Source of the DNA: Micromonospora vinacea
GTDB taxonomy: Bacteria > Actinomycetota > Actinomycetes > Mycobacteriales > Micromonosporaceae
Assembly (NCBI RefSeq): GCF_015751785.1
Contig: NZ_JADOTY010000001.1
Location: forward strand, 3,162,001 to 3,226,000
Length of the DNA stretch: 64,000 nt
Direction of reading: 5' to 3'
The notes beneath the pieces are model-generated. The model did no database searches. It was not told the DNA's origin and saw nothing but the letters and a program-made list of their open reading frames with translations. The position numbers and the translations under genes were made by a program. Of this stretch, positions 1 to 8,007 are shown piece after piece (the first letter of the stretch is position 1; each line of letters starts with the position of its first letter).

Positions 1-952
1 GGTATCCGGCCTGGGACCGGGACCCCCACAGCCGCGGCACCACCCAGAGGTCGCAGCGCGAGGTGTTGGGCTGGAGCAGTGTCGCGATCAGGGTGGACTC
101 CGTGCAGTCCGGGTCGGCGATGACCAGGACGTCGCAGTTCAGCAGCCGAACCAGTTGTTCGACGTTGTCGAGGGTGCCGAGCAGCGGGACCGCGCCGGAG
201 TCCTGACGGGACGCCGCGTCGACGCAACCGACGAAGCGCAGACCGTACTGGGGGTAGCGCCGCAGCAGTCGGGCCAGCTCCACGCCGATCGGACCGCTGC
301 CGATGATGATGGCGTTGTGCTCCACCCACCGCCGCCGACGCGCGACGATGGTGAACTTCCGGCTGAGCGCACGACCAGCGATCACCAACGCCGCGGAGAG
401 CGCGACCCCACGCATGAAGCTGGTCACGTACTCCACCGAGGCGTGCCGTTCGGCCGCGATGATGGCCACCACCGCGGCCGAAGCCAGCAGTCGCCCGCAG
501 AGGATCGGCAGTTCGTCGAGGATGCTGACGTGCCGGCGGGCCCGGTAGAGCCCGCCCGCCGCGAAGATCGCCACCGTGAGCGCGGCGTTTGCCAGCGTCC
601 CGCGCCAGTAGTTCTGGGTCAGCAGCAGCGGAGTCAGCAGCGCCACGACATCGACGGGAGCCGTCATCATCCAGGCGCGCAGGAAACGAGTGCCGGTCGA
701 GGCCCTGGAGCTGGCGTAGGGCAGCACCGCTGTCGTGTCGAGACCGGGGACCATCGCCGCCTTGACCGCCGGGTCGGGTCGCTCGACGCGGGGCATGGCG
801 GCGACTGTTGGCGCGTCGTTCGCCGGCTCGTCCCCTGCTGCCGCCCGTTGTGGAGTCGCCTGTAGTGGCGCCGCCTGTTGCTGCGGCACCACAGGTTGCT
901 GCGCGGCCCCCTCAGGCGTGCTCGAATAACTGACCGCCGAATGGCGTGACAT
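1..952 (-). CDS. Polyprenyl glycosylphosphotransferase, N-terminal part (partial)
   Basis: The first 317 codons of an exopolysaccharide polyprenyl glycosylphosphotransferase; the C-terminal bacterial sugar-transferase domain lies outside the window. A disordered Pro/Gln/Ala-rich head of about 75 residues is followed by hydrophobic membrane segments (about residues 75-170). A nucleotide-binding-like fold starting IIIGSGPIGVELARLL near residue 213 fits the CoA_binding_3 domain of this family. The ATG at 952 has a strong GGGGGAGGA ribosome site just upstream. Family members move a sugar-1-phosphate from a nucleotide sugar onto undecaprenyl phosphate at the membrane. The LCP ligase gene just upstream on the same strand fits wall or capsule polymer assembly. 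The family is clear from the N-terminal half; the donor sugar cannot be told. Confidence 0.82.
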   Translation of the reverse strand, partial: MSRHSAVSYSSTPEGAAQQPVVPQQQAAPLQATPQRAAAGDEPANDAPTVAAMPRVERPDPAVKAAMVPGLDTTAVLPYASSRASTGTRFLRAWMMTAPVDVVALLTPLLLTQNYWRGTLANAALTVAIFAAGGLYRARRHVSILDELPILCGRLLASAAVVAIIAAERHASVEYVTSFMRGVALSAALVIAGRALSRKFTIVARRRRWVEHNAIIIGSGPIGVELARLLRRYPQYGLRFVGCVDAASRQDSGAVPLLGTLDNVEQLVRLLNCDVLVIADPDCTESTLIATLLQPNTSRCDLWVVPRLWGSRSQAGY

Positions 953-1064
953 GATCGATTCCTCCCCCGTGACTACCCTCGGCCTTACATGTCGCGCCTT
1001 CGGGCGATCGCAGGATATGAGCCGCTCAGCTGCGCCGCCAGAGCCGGATGGACAGTTGGATGCC

Positions 1065-2129
1065 CTACTTCCCGGCGGCCAGAATCTCCGGTACCGCGTC
1101 GCGTCGGACCGCGCCGTAGAACGACTTGGCCTTCTCGGTGTTGGCGAAGACGACGCTCTCGCTGCCGACCCGACCGGTGCCCTTCGTCGGGCTGGTCAGG
1201 AAGGTCATGTTGCCGCCGCGCAGGTTGCGCAGGTCGGTCGCCATGTCCAGCAGGGACATCTTCTCGTCGACCGCGACCGCGCTGGACGAGGCCTTGACGA
1301 ACGAGTTGAGCCGGCTCGGGTTGGTGAGGATGCCGCCGGACGCCGCCTTGTCCATGATTGCCCTGATGACCTGCTGCTGGTGCCGGATCCGGGCGAAGTC
1401 GCCGTCGGCAAACTGCTTACGCTGCCGCGAATAGTCCAGCGCGGCCTCGCCGTCCATCCGCTGCATGCCCTGCTTGAAGTTGCGGAACGGCGGGTGGATC
1501 GAGGTGAACGACTTCTCCGAGTCGATATCGACGCCACCCAGTGCGTCGATGATCTCGACGAATCCAGCGAAGTCAACGATCATGACGTGATCGATCCGGA
1601 CGTCGGTGAACTTCTCCACGGTCTGCACCATCAACGGCACACCACCCCAGGCGTAGGCTGCATTGATCTTGGCATCCCGGCCGCCGTTGTTGCCGTCCTT
1701 GGAACGCGGCACCGGCACCCACGTGTCGCGGGGGATCGAGACGAGCTGAGCGCTCGATCGGTCCTTCGGGATGTGGGCCAGGATGATGCTGTCGGTACGC
1801 GAGCCGGTCGTGCCCTCCGGATCACGGGAATCGCTACCCAGAATCAGCATGTTCAGAGCGCCCTTGGCAGCCGCCTGCGGACGGCCCTCTTCGGGTACGT
1901 CAGCGAACGCGTCGACCCGGTCGATCCCGGAATTGATCGAGCGGAAGTAAAGCCCGCCCGCGATGAGACCGCCACCGCCGAGCAGCGCCATCACCAGAAA
2001 GGTGATCAGGGCGACCTTCTGCCACCGGGGGCGGCGACGCCGCGATCGGGGCGCCTCAGTCGGCTCAGGCTGCGACTGCGGGTCAAAGAACTCGGTCTGG
2101 GGTTCCACGTACTCCTGGCGATACTGCAT
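1065..2129 (-). CDS. LytR-CpsA-Psr (LCP) family cell-wall polymer ligase
   Basis: 354 residues. A basic cytoplasmic head (RSRRRRPRWQK) precedes one membrane anchor at about 38-62, then an extracellular LCP domain from about 92. Family signature residues are visible: LILGSDSR (Asp100, Arg102), GSRTDSIIL (Arg111, Asp113), SIPRDTWV (Arg134), and the later DYSRQRKQF and DFARIRHQQQVI blocks, all lining the polyprenyl-phosphate pocket in known structures. LCP enzymes transfer polymers such as teichoic acids, capsule or arabinogalactan from lipid carriers to peptidoglycan. It lies upstream of the glycosylphosphotransferase on the same strand with about 110 bp between them, so co-expression is plausible. 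The substrate is not determinable. Confidence 0.93.
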   Translation of the reverse strand: MQYRQEYVEPQTEFFDPQSQPEPTEAPRSRRRRPRWQKVALITFLVMALLGGGGLIAGGLYFRSINSGIDRVDAFADVPEEGRPQAAAKGALNMLILGSDSRDPEGTTGSRTDSIILAHIPKDRSSAQLVSIPRDTWVPVPRSKDGNNGGRDAKINAAYAWGGVPLMVQTVEKFTDVRIDHVMIVDFAGFVEIIDALGGVDIDSEKSFTSIHPPFRNFKQGMQRMDGEAALDYSRQRKQFADGDFARIRHQQQVIRAIMDKAASGGILTNPSRLNSFVKASSSAVAVDEKMSLLDMATDLRNLRGGNMTFLTSPTKGTGRVGSESVVFANTEKAKSFYGAVRRDAVPEILAAGK

Positions 2130-2248
2130 GCCGCGATGCTACTGATTCTGGGTTACAGGCACGTACCCCCGTCCGGCCCATCCGGTCGCACATCCTGGCC
2201 AAAAGGCTTTTTCCACCAACGAATGCCTGAACCTGATATGAAGCAGCG

Positions 2249-3082
2249 GTGGACGCCACGAAGCTGCGCCGAGCCATCGCCCGTACCCCACTCGCACCCG
2301 TCGCCGCATTTCCCAAGCGCCTCGCCCGGGTCGCCCGCCACGACGCCAAGGTGCTGCGCGCCTCGGCCCGGTGGTTGGTCACCTCCCGTGAACATCACAA
2401 CTACACGTACGAGCTGACCAAACTCAGCCGCCACCACCTGACCTGGTTCGTCAGCGTCGTCTGCGACATCCCGGTCCAGCAGGCCCGTGGCTACGTCGCC
2501 GAGATCGAGTCCGACGACGTGCTGCGACACCACATCGAGCAGGCCACCGCCACAGCCGCCCGCCGTGGCCTCGCCGACAAGAAGGTCCGCTACGCCCGAC
2601 GCGTCGGCTGGTACGCGATCGTCCGGGCCACCCACCCCACGCACGTGGTGGAAACCGGCGTGGACAAGGGGTTGGGCACCTGCGTCCTCGCGTCCGCCCT
2701 GCTGCGCAACGCACAGGAGGGGCACCCGGGCCGGGTCACCTCGCTGGACATCAACCCCGAGGCCGGCTACCTCGCCCAGGTCGCACCGTGGTCGAACGTC
2801 GTCGACCTGGTGATCGGCGACTCGATCGCCTCGATCGGCGCGCTGGACCGCCCGGTCGACCTGTTCCTGCACGACAGCGACCACAGCCGCGCCCACGAGA
2901 AGCGTGAGTTCGACGCCGTGGAGCCCCAGCTCGCCCCCGGCGCCATCCTGCTCACCGACAACGTCACCAGCACCAACGTGCTCGCCGAGCACGCCGAACG
3001 CACCGGCCGGCGGTTCCTCGCCTACCGGGAGAGCCCGGCCAACCACTGGTACCCGGGCGACGGGATCGGCGTGGCATGGTAG
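2249..3082 (+). CDS. Class I SAM-dependent methyltransferase (Methyltransf_24-like)
   Basis: 277 residues, GTG start; an in-frame stop lies just upstream (2234-2236), so no earlier start is possible. The SAM-binding loop VVETGVDKGLGT sits at about 133-144, the acidic ribose-binding residue is Asp167 in TSLDINP, and a FLHDSDHS motif follows at about 206-213. The layout (long helical N-terminal part, then a Rossmann fold with HDSDHS) matches class I methyltransferases often found near polysaccharide genes. It is divergent from the LCP gene and only 4 bp from the following MOSC gene, so those two are probably one transcript. The acceptor is unknown. Confidence 0.82.
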   Translation: MDATKLRRAIARTPLAPVAAFPKRLARVARHDAKVLRASARWLVTSREHHNYTYELTKLSRHHLTWFVSVVCDIPVQQARGYVAEIESDDVLRHHIEQATATAARRGLADKKVRYARRVGWYAIVRATHPTHVVETGVDKGLGTCVLASALLRNAQEGHPGRVTSLDINPEAGYLAQVAPWSNVVDLVIGDSIASIGALDRPVDLFLHDSDHSRAHEKREFDAVEPQLAPGAILLTDNVTSTNVLAEHAERTGRRFLAYRESPANHWYPGDGIGVAW

Positions 3083-3086
3083 CCGG

Positions 3087-3905
3087 GTGCGGCTGACCTC
3101 GATTCACACGTACCCCATCAAGGGTTGTCACCGGCTCGACCACGACGGCGCGTTCGTGCACCAGTGGGGCCTGGCCGGCGACCGACGCTGGATGGTCGTG
3201 GACGCCGACGGCGTCGGCGTCACCCAACGGGAAACGACCCGGCTCGTCGGCCTGCGCGCCTCGGTGCGCCCCGGGGGTTTGTGGCTGCGTGCCGACGGGC
3301 AACCCGACCTCGACGTGCCGGAACCGGCCGGCGGTGAACCCGTGGGGGTGCGAACCTTCCGCAGCCGCACGTTCCCGGTGCCCGCGCTGCCGGCCGGCCA
3401 GGCGGCCGACGACTGGCTCGGCGCCCTGCTCGGCCGGCCGGTCCGGCTGGTCTGGCTGGCCCAGCCGACCCGTCACCTGGCCGCCGGAACCCGCGAGCAC
3501 GACACCGGTGACCAGGTCAGTTTCGCCGACGCCTACCCGGTGCTGCTGGCCAACGCCGCCTCCCTCGACGGCCTCAACGACTGGCTGGCCGAGGCGGGGG
3601 AGGAACCGGTGCCGATGACCCGGTTCCGACCCAACCTGGTGGTCAGCGGTGCGCCGGCCTGGGCCGAGGACGACTGGGTCGGCCGGCCGCTGCGCATCGG
3701 CGACCGACTGTTCCGGGCCGCCGGACCGTGCGACCGCTGCGTGGTGACCACCACCGACCAGGAGACCGGGGTACGCACCAAAGAGCCACTGCGTACCCTC
3801 GGGCGGCACCGCAACGTCAAGCAGAAACTCCTCTTCGGACTGAACCTGGTGCCACTCGACAGTGGACCCCTGGCCGTCGACGCCCCGATCGTTCTCGCGC
3901 CCTGA
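3087..3905 (+). CDS. MOSC domain protein (YcbX/mARC-like)
   Basis: 272 residues from the GTG at 3087, 4 bp after the methyltransferase stop; the same frame is open further upstream, but only inside that gene. The N-terminal beta-barrel domain (IHTYPIKGC, GDRRWMVVD) is followed by the MOSC core: FADAYPVLLANAASL at about 146-160, RFRPNLVV at 179-186, and PCDRCVVTTTDQETGV with Cys215 and Cys218, the region that supplies the molybdenum-ligating cysteine in mARC-type enzymes. Such proteins bind a sulfurated molybdenum cofactor and reduce N-hydroxylated or N-oxide compounds using an electron-transfer partner. No partner reductase is adjacent. Confidence 0.88.
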   Translation: MRLTSIHTYPIKGCHRLDHDGAFVHQWGLAGDRRWMVVDADGVGVTQRETTRLVGLRASVRPGGLWLRADGQPDLDVPEPAGGEPVGVRTFRSRTFPVPALPAGQAADDWLGALLGRPVRLVWLAQPTRHLAAGTREHDTGDQVSFADAYPVLLANAASLDGLNDWLAEAGEEPVPMTRFRPNLVVSGAPAWAEDDWVGRPLRIGDRLFRAAGPCDRCVVTTTDQETGVRTKEPLRTLGRHRNVKQKLLFGLNLVPLDSGPLAVDAPIVLAP

Positions 3906-4017
3906 CCGACACACCGACCGGCAAATCCGCACCCGGCGGTCACCGTCCGTCGATGCTGTCTTAGCTTTGGCTTAGCCCGCTTGTCGGTACGCGCCCAGGT
4001 CCGGCAGCATCGCCGTC

Positions 4018-5007
4018 GTGACGGACGGAAGCGCTGTCGACATCAACATCGACCTGGACCACCCTCCAGAGGACCGGCCCGCGCCGCCGTCCGGCGCGAA
4101 GCCCTGGCTGATCGCCACCGGCGTCACAGTCCTCGCGGCGACGCTGGGGCTCACCCTCACCCTGCGCTCCGGCTCCACCCCGGCCTGCGCCGCCGGCCGG
4201 ACGCTCGCCGCCGCCCCGCCCACCGGCAACGCCACACACAGCGGCAAGGCCACCTTCTACGACTCCAAGGGCGCCGGCGGCAACTGCTCCAACCCGGCGG
4301 CCCCGGCCAACCGGCTCTACGTCGCGCTCGGTCCGACGGAATACTCCGCCGGTGCCGCCTGCGGCGGATTCCTCGACGTCGTCGGCCCGAAGGGCACCGT
4401 CCGGGTGCTCATCATGGACCAGTGCCCGGAGTGCGAGCCTGGCCACCTCGACCTGTCCCGCGAGGCGTTCGCCCGGATCGCCGACCCGGTCCAGGGCCTC
4501 GTGCCGGTCACCTACCGTGCTGTGGTCAACCCGCCGCTGCCCGGACCACTCACCTTCCGGATCAAGGAGGGCGCGTCGCAGTGGTGGTTCGCCGTGCGCG
4601 TCGGCAACCACGGCAACCCGCTGCGGTCCGTCGAGGTCCGGCAGGGTGACAGCGACCCCTGGCAGTCGGCCGCCCGGCAGGACTACAACTACTGGCTGAT
4701 CGCCTCCGGCGCCGGGCCGGGCCCGTTCACCATCCGGGTCACCGACGTGTACGGCAACCGGGCCACCGTCGGCGGCATTCGGATGGCACCGGGCAAGGTG
4801 CAGAACAGCACGGTCCGGATGTACACACCGGGCGGCGGGGCGGGCACTCGGCGTTCGTCCGCGTCGACCCGGCCACCGAGCAACCGACCCGCCGTCACGC
4901 CGACGCCGACCCGTCGCCCGGTCGAGGTGGCCCGGACGAGCCCGCCGGCCACCGACCCGCCGACCACCAGCTCGGCCCGGGCGAACGCCCGGTGGTGCGC
5001 GGGCTGA
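4018..5007 (+). CDS. Expansin-like protein, membrane-anchored or secreted (DPBB + CBM63-like)
   Basis: 329 residues, GTG start. A 28-residue hydrophilic head precedes a hydrophobic segment (about 29-50), so it may be a type II anchored or non-classically cleaved protein. The double-psi beta-barrel follows: GKATFYDSKGAGGNCS (77-91), ACGGFLDV, IMDQCPECEPGHLDLS with Asp145 in the position essential in bacterial expansins. The second domain (about 172-262) carries exposed aromatics (Trp189-Trp190, Trp226) as in cellulose-binding expansin D2 domains. A Pro/Thr/Arg-rich tail ends the protein. Expansins loosen cellulose-peptidoglycan or plant-wall networks without hydrolysis. It ends 4 bp from the converging GNAT gene. 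Confidence 0.85.
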   Translation: MTDGSAVDINIDLDHPPEDRPAPPSGAKPWLIATGVTVLAATLGLTLTLRSGSTPACAAGRTLAAAPPTGNATHSGKATFYDSKGAGGNCSNPAAPANRLYVALGPTEYSAGAACGGFLDVVGPKGTVRVLIMDQCPECEPGHLDLSREAFARIADPVQGLVPVTYRAVVNPPLPGPLTFRIKEGASQWWFAVRVGNHGNPLRSVEVRQGDSDPWQSAARQDYNYWLIASGAGPGPFTIRVTDVYGNRATVGGIRMAPGKVQNSTVRMYTPGGGAGTRRSSASTRPPSNRPAVTPTPTRRPVEVARTSPPATDPPTTSSARANARWCAG

Positions 5008-5011
5008 CCGC

Positions 5012-5548
5012 TCAGTCGGCCACCGTCAGATCGAACCACATCAGAATCTCGTCCCGGTCGTCATCGGGGGCCACCCGCAACGCGCCCGGCAGTCGGCCGA
5101 TCTCCCGGTACCCGAGGCGACCGTAGAACTTGTCCAACCCCAGGCCGTCGCGCACCGTGACGTGCAGCGCCTCGTAACCGAACGCCCTGCCGAGCCGGGC
5201 GGCCTCCACCATCAGCGCCGAGCCGTAGCCGGTGCCCTGGGTGTCTGGACGGACCATCACCCGCTTCACCACACACCAGTGCGCCTTGAGTGGGAACCGG
5301 TTGTCACCGAAGATCAACATGGCCGCCAGTCGGTCCCCGGAGTAGCCGACGAGCAGGCGGTCCGGTCCGTCGGCGATACCGGCGAAGGTCGGATCGGCGG
5401 TGACGTGCACATCGGCGGCGGTGACCGGAGGCACGAAACCGACAGCGCCGCCTGCGTTGCTGACGTCCACCCAGAGGTCGACGATCTCGGCACGCAGCTG
5501 CGGGGTCAGGTCGGGGTCGAGGACGAAGCGCAGACTCACGCTCGCCAT
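5012..5548 (-). CDS. GNAT family N-acetyltransferase
   Basis: 178 residues from the ATG at 5548. The reading frame stays open to 5689, but that stretch runs through the tRNA-Leu gene and a 30-bp tandem repeat, so the internal ATG is preferred. The acetyl-CoA motif QGTGYGSAL is at 104-112, preceded by the beta4 segment VKRVMVRPDT and followed by FYGRLGYREI, the usual GNAT C-terminal block. It converges on the expansin-like gene. The acceptor is unknown. Confidence 0.87.
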   Translation of the reverse strand: MASVSLRFVLDPDLTPQLRAEIVDLWVDVSNAGGAVGFVPPVTAADVHVTADPTFAGIADGPDRLLVGYSGDRLAAMLIFGDNRFPLKAHWCVVKRVMVRPDTQGTGYGSALMVEAARLGRAFGYEALHVTVRDGLGLDKFYGRLGYREIGRLPGALRVAPDDDRDEILMWFDLTVAD

Positions 5549-5573
5549 CCTGACCCGAGGACCAGGCCCAAGA

Positions 5574-5633
5574 CCCGCGACAGTGACGCGCCCGACAACC
5601 AGGCCCGCGACAGTGACGAGCCCGAGCGCCGCG
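5574..5633. repeat. Two copies of a 30-bp tandem repeat
   Basis: Between tRNA-Leu and the GNAT gene two 30-bp units stand in tandem (5574-5603 and 5604-5633). They share CCCGCGACAGTGACG exactly, and most of the remainder is similar. It probably arose by local duplication. Nothing indicates a function. Confidence 0.6.
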
Positions 5634-5661
5634 CGCCGGCACTCGGTGCGTGTTGACCTGT

Positions 5662-5743
5662 GCGGGAGAGGGGATTCGAACCCCCACATCCTTCCGGATA
5701 CAGGTTCCTAAGACCTGCGCGGCTGCCGTTACGCCACTCCCGC
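5662..5743 (-). tRNA. tRNA-Leu (UAG anticodon)
   Basis: Read on the minus strand, the gene has the acceptor arm GCGGGAG/CTCCCGC, an anticodon stem CAGGT/ACCTG around loop CTTAGGA (anticodon TAG), a long variable arm typical of class II tRNA, and the T-arm GGGGGTTCGAATCCCC. CCA is not encoded. It reads CUA leucine codons. A relic open frame (5729-6103) enters its 5' end. Confidence 0.95.
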
Positions 5744-6103
5744 CAACTCCCTGAGTTTAGAGTGTCTGGCTTCGGCGGTGTTGAGCCCGGCCTCCTTGAG
5801 GATGGTGGAGATCGTGCCGTGACCAACTCGGCATCCGCTGCCAGGCAGATTGCGGAGAATGCCGGACAGTCGCTTCGGTCCGACATCCGGGTGCGCCAGT
5901 GCCTGTTCTATTACCGCGTCGCGATGAGCCATCGAACGCCAACTGCGGCTCGGGCGCGGCTTCAACACGCCATCCTGCTCCAGCCTTCGCCGAACCTTGT
6001 GCAGGTACGCCGGGGTCCAGCCCCACTGTCGTGCCGCCTCCAGGGCCGTCACCTGCTGTGCGTCGACCCGACCGAACAGGTCGACGAGTTCCGCACGGGT
6101 GGC
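5729..6103 (-). pseudogene. HTH/transposase-like relic next to tRNA-Leu
   Basis: The translation contains two helix-turn-helix-like blocks, AARQWGWTPAYLHKVRRRLE and HPDVGPKRLSGILRN followed by GHGTISTILKEAGL, similar in layout to the N-terminal DNA-binding region of IS481/IS3-type transposases or integrases. There is no catalytic DDE domain and no credible start in frame; upstream the frame merges with the HNH relic in another frame. The last codons run 15 nt into the 5' end of tRNA-Leu. I read it as a decayed mobile-element fragment. Confidence 0.5.
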
Positions 6104-6149
6104 CGGTCGGCGATCGGACCCGGCCGTCCCGCCGTAGCGTCCCTCCCCA

Positions 6150-6555
6150 TCGGTCGGCGGCGCGAGGATGGGGAGGTCGGAGGCCCGTTTTCCCCGTGCA
6201 GGATGAGGGACGCGCCTCGCCACACCGGCCCTGTCCCACACCCCTCGCACTCCTCCGGCACGCCGAGGGTGCCCAGCGCCCACTTCAACCGCGCGCCGGG
6301 CGTCCGGCGGGACCCGTTAGGTCGCACAACCAGGAGCTGGGCCGATGTGATGCGCCGTTCGCCGCTGCGGCCCTTGTTGTGTGCCTGCCTCGTGAAGTGC
6401 GAGGTGTCGATGCCGAACCGCTTGAGCTGCCGGCTGATGTGAGCGTGCGAGCCACCGCTGACGCGTACGCCGAGCAGCCGCATCACCTCGGTGATGTTGC
6501 GGGCGACGGCGGCAGCGGCGGCCAGCGCTTCGGGTGTGTACTTGTATCGGACCAC
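6150..6555 (-). pseudogene. Truncated HNH-endonuclease-like protein
   Basis: The ATG at 6555 starts MVRYKYTPEALAAAAAVARN, then IDTSHFTRQAHNKG and GARLKWALGTLGVPEECEGC, which resembles the N-terminal part of a common actinobacterial HNH-endonuclease family. At SLILHGENGPP the expected HVDHINGD metal-binding core is missing, and the frame continues as low-information sequence to 6049. The catalytic histidine and the zinc knuckle are absent, so it is probably inactive. It looks like a deletion joining this fragment to the HTH relic downstream. Confidence 0.55.
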
Positions 6556-6584
6556 TGACGGACCGTAGCGATCCGGTGCGACAG

Positions 6585-7061
6585 TCAGTCCAGGCCGAGG
6601 TCGCGGCGGAGCTTGGCGACGTGCCCGGTGGCCTTGACGTTGTAGAGCGCCCGCTCGACCTTGCCGTCGGCGTCGATCACGAACGTCGAGCGGATCACGC
6701 CGGTGACGGTCTTGCCGTAGAGCTGCTTCTCGCCGTACGCGCCGTAGGCGGTCAGCACGGCCTTGTCCGGGTCCGACACCAGCGGGAAGGTGATGGCGTC
6801 GCGCTCGCGGAACTTCGCCAGCTTCTCCGGCTTGTCCGGGGAGATGCCGACGACCTCGTAGCCGGCGGCCTGGAGTGAGGCGAGTGAGTCGCGGAAGTCG
6901 CAGGCCTGCTTGGTGCAGCCGGGGGTCATCGCGGCCGGGTAGGCGTACAGGACGACCTTGCGGCCTCGCAGGTCGGCGAGGGAGAGCTGGTCGCCGGTGT
7001 CGGTGGCGAGGGTGAACTCGGGCGCGGGGTCACCGGGGGAGAGGCGGTCGGGCGAGGTCAT
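6585..7061 (-). CDS. bcp: Thioredoxin-dependent thiol peroxidase (Bcp/PrxQ-type)
   Basis: 158 residues. The peroxiredoxin signature YPAAMTPGCTKQACDFRD carries the peroxidatic Cys49 and resolving Cys54 five residues apart, diagnostic of the atypical two-Cys BCP/PrxQ group. The enzyme reduces hydrogen and organic peroxides in the cytoplasm with electrons from thioredoxin. Length and ending (STFVIDADGKVERAL) are normal. It is transcribed away from the metal-transporter operon. Confidence 0.95.
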   Translation of the reverse strand: MTSPDRLSPGDPAPEFTLATDTGDQLSLADLRGRKVVLYAYPAAMTPGCTKQACDFRDSLASLQAAGYEVVGISPDKPEKLAKFRERDAITFPLVSDPDKAVLTAYGAYGEKQLYGKTVTGVIRSTFVIDADGKVERALYNVKATGHVAKLRRDLGLD

Positions 7062-7192
7062 GGCCCCGACCCTACCGTCGAGCCGCTGAGCGCCGTCGCC
7101 GACGAGACGCGGCGCGTCGGGCGGCGCGTCGGGGCTTGGTCACCGGGAGGCGGTCGGGCTGAGCCTGCCGCTGGGAGTGATCAAGCCCATGC

Positions 7193-7217
7193 GTTGTTGC
7201 CAGAGTCTGGCAACAAC
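7193..7217. promoter_or_regulatory. Nur-box-like perfect inverted repeat upstream of the ECF metal importer
   Basis: Two perfect 10-bp arms, GTTGTTGCCA and TGGCAACAAC, are separated by 5 bp (GAGTC). The inner part TTGCCA-N5-TGGCAA matches the 6-5-6 spacing and TTGC/GCAA ends of the Nur (Fur-family nickel regulator) box described in Streptomyces. It lies about 80 bp before the first codon of the transporter operon, where an operator is expected. The regulator gene is not in the window. Confidence 0.6.
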
Positions 7218-7296
7218 GATGGTTGGGAAATAAGCTGACCCACGCCGGCCCGGTCGGGCCTGCTGACGCGTGGGAGGTCGCGTGGAGACACTGGCG

Positions 7297-8007
7297 ATGC
7301 ACATCTCGAACGGGATCATCGACGGTCCTGTGGCAGCGATCTTCGCTGCGCTCGCTCTTGCCGCGCTCACCGCCTGCGTCCTGCGCGGTCGGCGCGACCT
7401 GGACGACCGGCTGGCCCCGATGGCCGGCCTGGTGGCGGCGTTCATCTTCGCCGTCCAGATGCTCAACTTCCCGATCTTCACGGCCGGTGTCAGCGGCCAC
7501 CTGCTCGGTGGCGCGCTCGCCGCCATGCTGGTCGGCCCGTGGGTCGGCGCGCTCTGCGTGGCCGTGGTGCTTGTCGTACAGGCACTGATCTTCGGCGACG
7601 GCGGTGTGGCGATGCTCGGCCTCAACATCACGAACATGGCGTTGCTCGGCACCGCCGCAGCGTACGCGCTGATCGCGCTGCTGTTGCGGGTGCTGCCCCG
7701 CACGCGGGCCGGTCTGGCAGTGACCGCGTTCGTCGCCGCGACGGTCAGCGTGGTGGTGGCGTCGCAGGGCTTCGTCCTGCAGTACTGGCTGGGTGGCACC
7801 ACCGACCTGGGCAACAACCTGGGTGGTCTGGCGGGCACGATGGCCGGCGTCCACCTGCTGATCGGCATCGGCGAGGGCCTGATCACCGCGACCACGGTGC
7901 TCACCGTCGCGAAGGTGCGCCCCGACCTGGTGTACGCGCTGCGCTCCCTGCGCACGCCCGCCGCCCCCGCCGCCCCCGCCGTCCCGGTCGCCGGAGGTGC
8001 CCGATGA
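7297..8007 (+). CDS. ECF metal transporter substrate-specific component CbiM/NikM
   Basis: 236 residues. The frame opens earlier (7270), but the ATG at 7297 gives MHISNGIIDGP, the conserved CbiM/NikM N-terminus in which the free amino group, His2 and the following backbone bind the metal, so this start is functionally required. Several hydrophobic helices and the GVSGHLLGGALAAMLVGPW and GGVAMLGLNITNM blocks are family-typical. CbiM/NikM captures Co2+ or Ni2+ for the energy-coupling-factor importer. The Nur-like operator upstream favours nickel. Its stop overlaps the next start (ATGA). Confidence 0.92.
   Translation: MHISNGIIDGPVAAIFAALALAALTACVLRGRRDLDDRLAPMAGLVAAFIFAVQMLNFPIFTAGVSGHLLGGALAAMLVGPWVGALCVAVVLVVQALIFGDGGVAMLGLNITNMALLGTAAAYALIALLLRVLPRTRAGLAVTAFVAATVSVVVASQGFVLQYWLGGTTDLGNNLGGLAGTMAGVHLLIGIGEGLITATTVLTVAKVRPDLVYALRSLRTPAAPAAPAVPVAGGAR

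Noticed and set aside
7062..7296. Cobalamin riboswitch before the cbiM-type operon
   Set aside because: No B12-box-like sequence or multi-helix core is visible; the only clear structure is the Nur-like inverted repeat, which fits a protein operator better.
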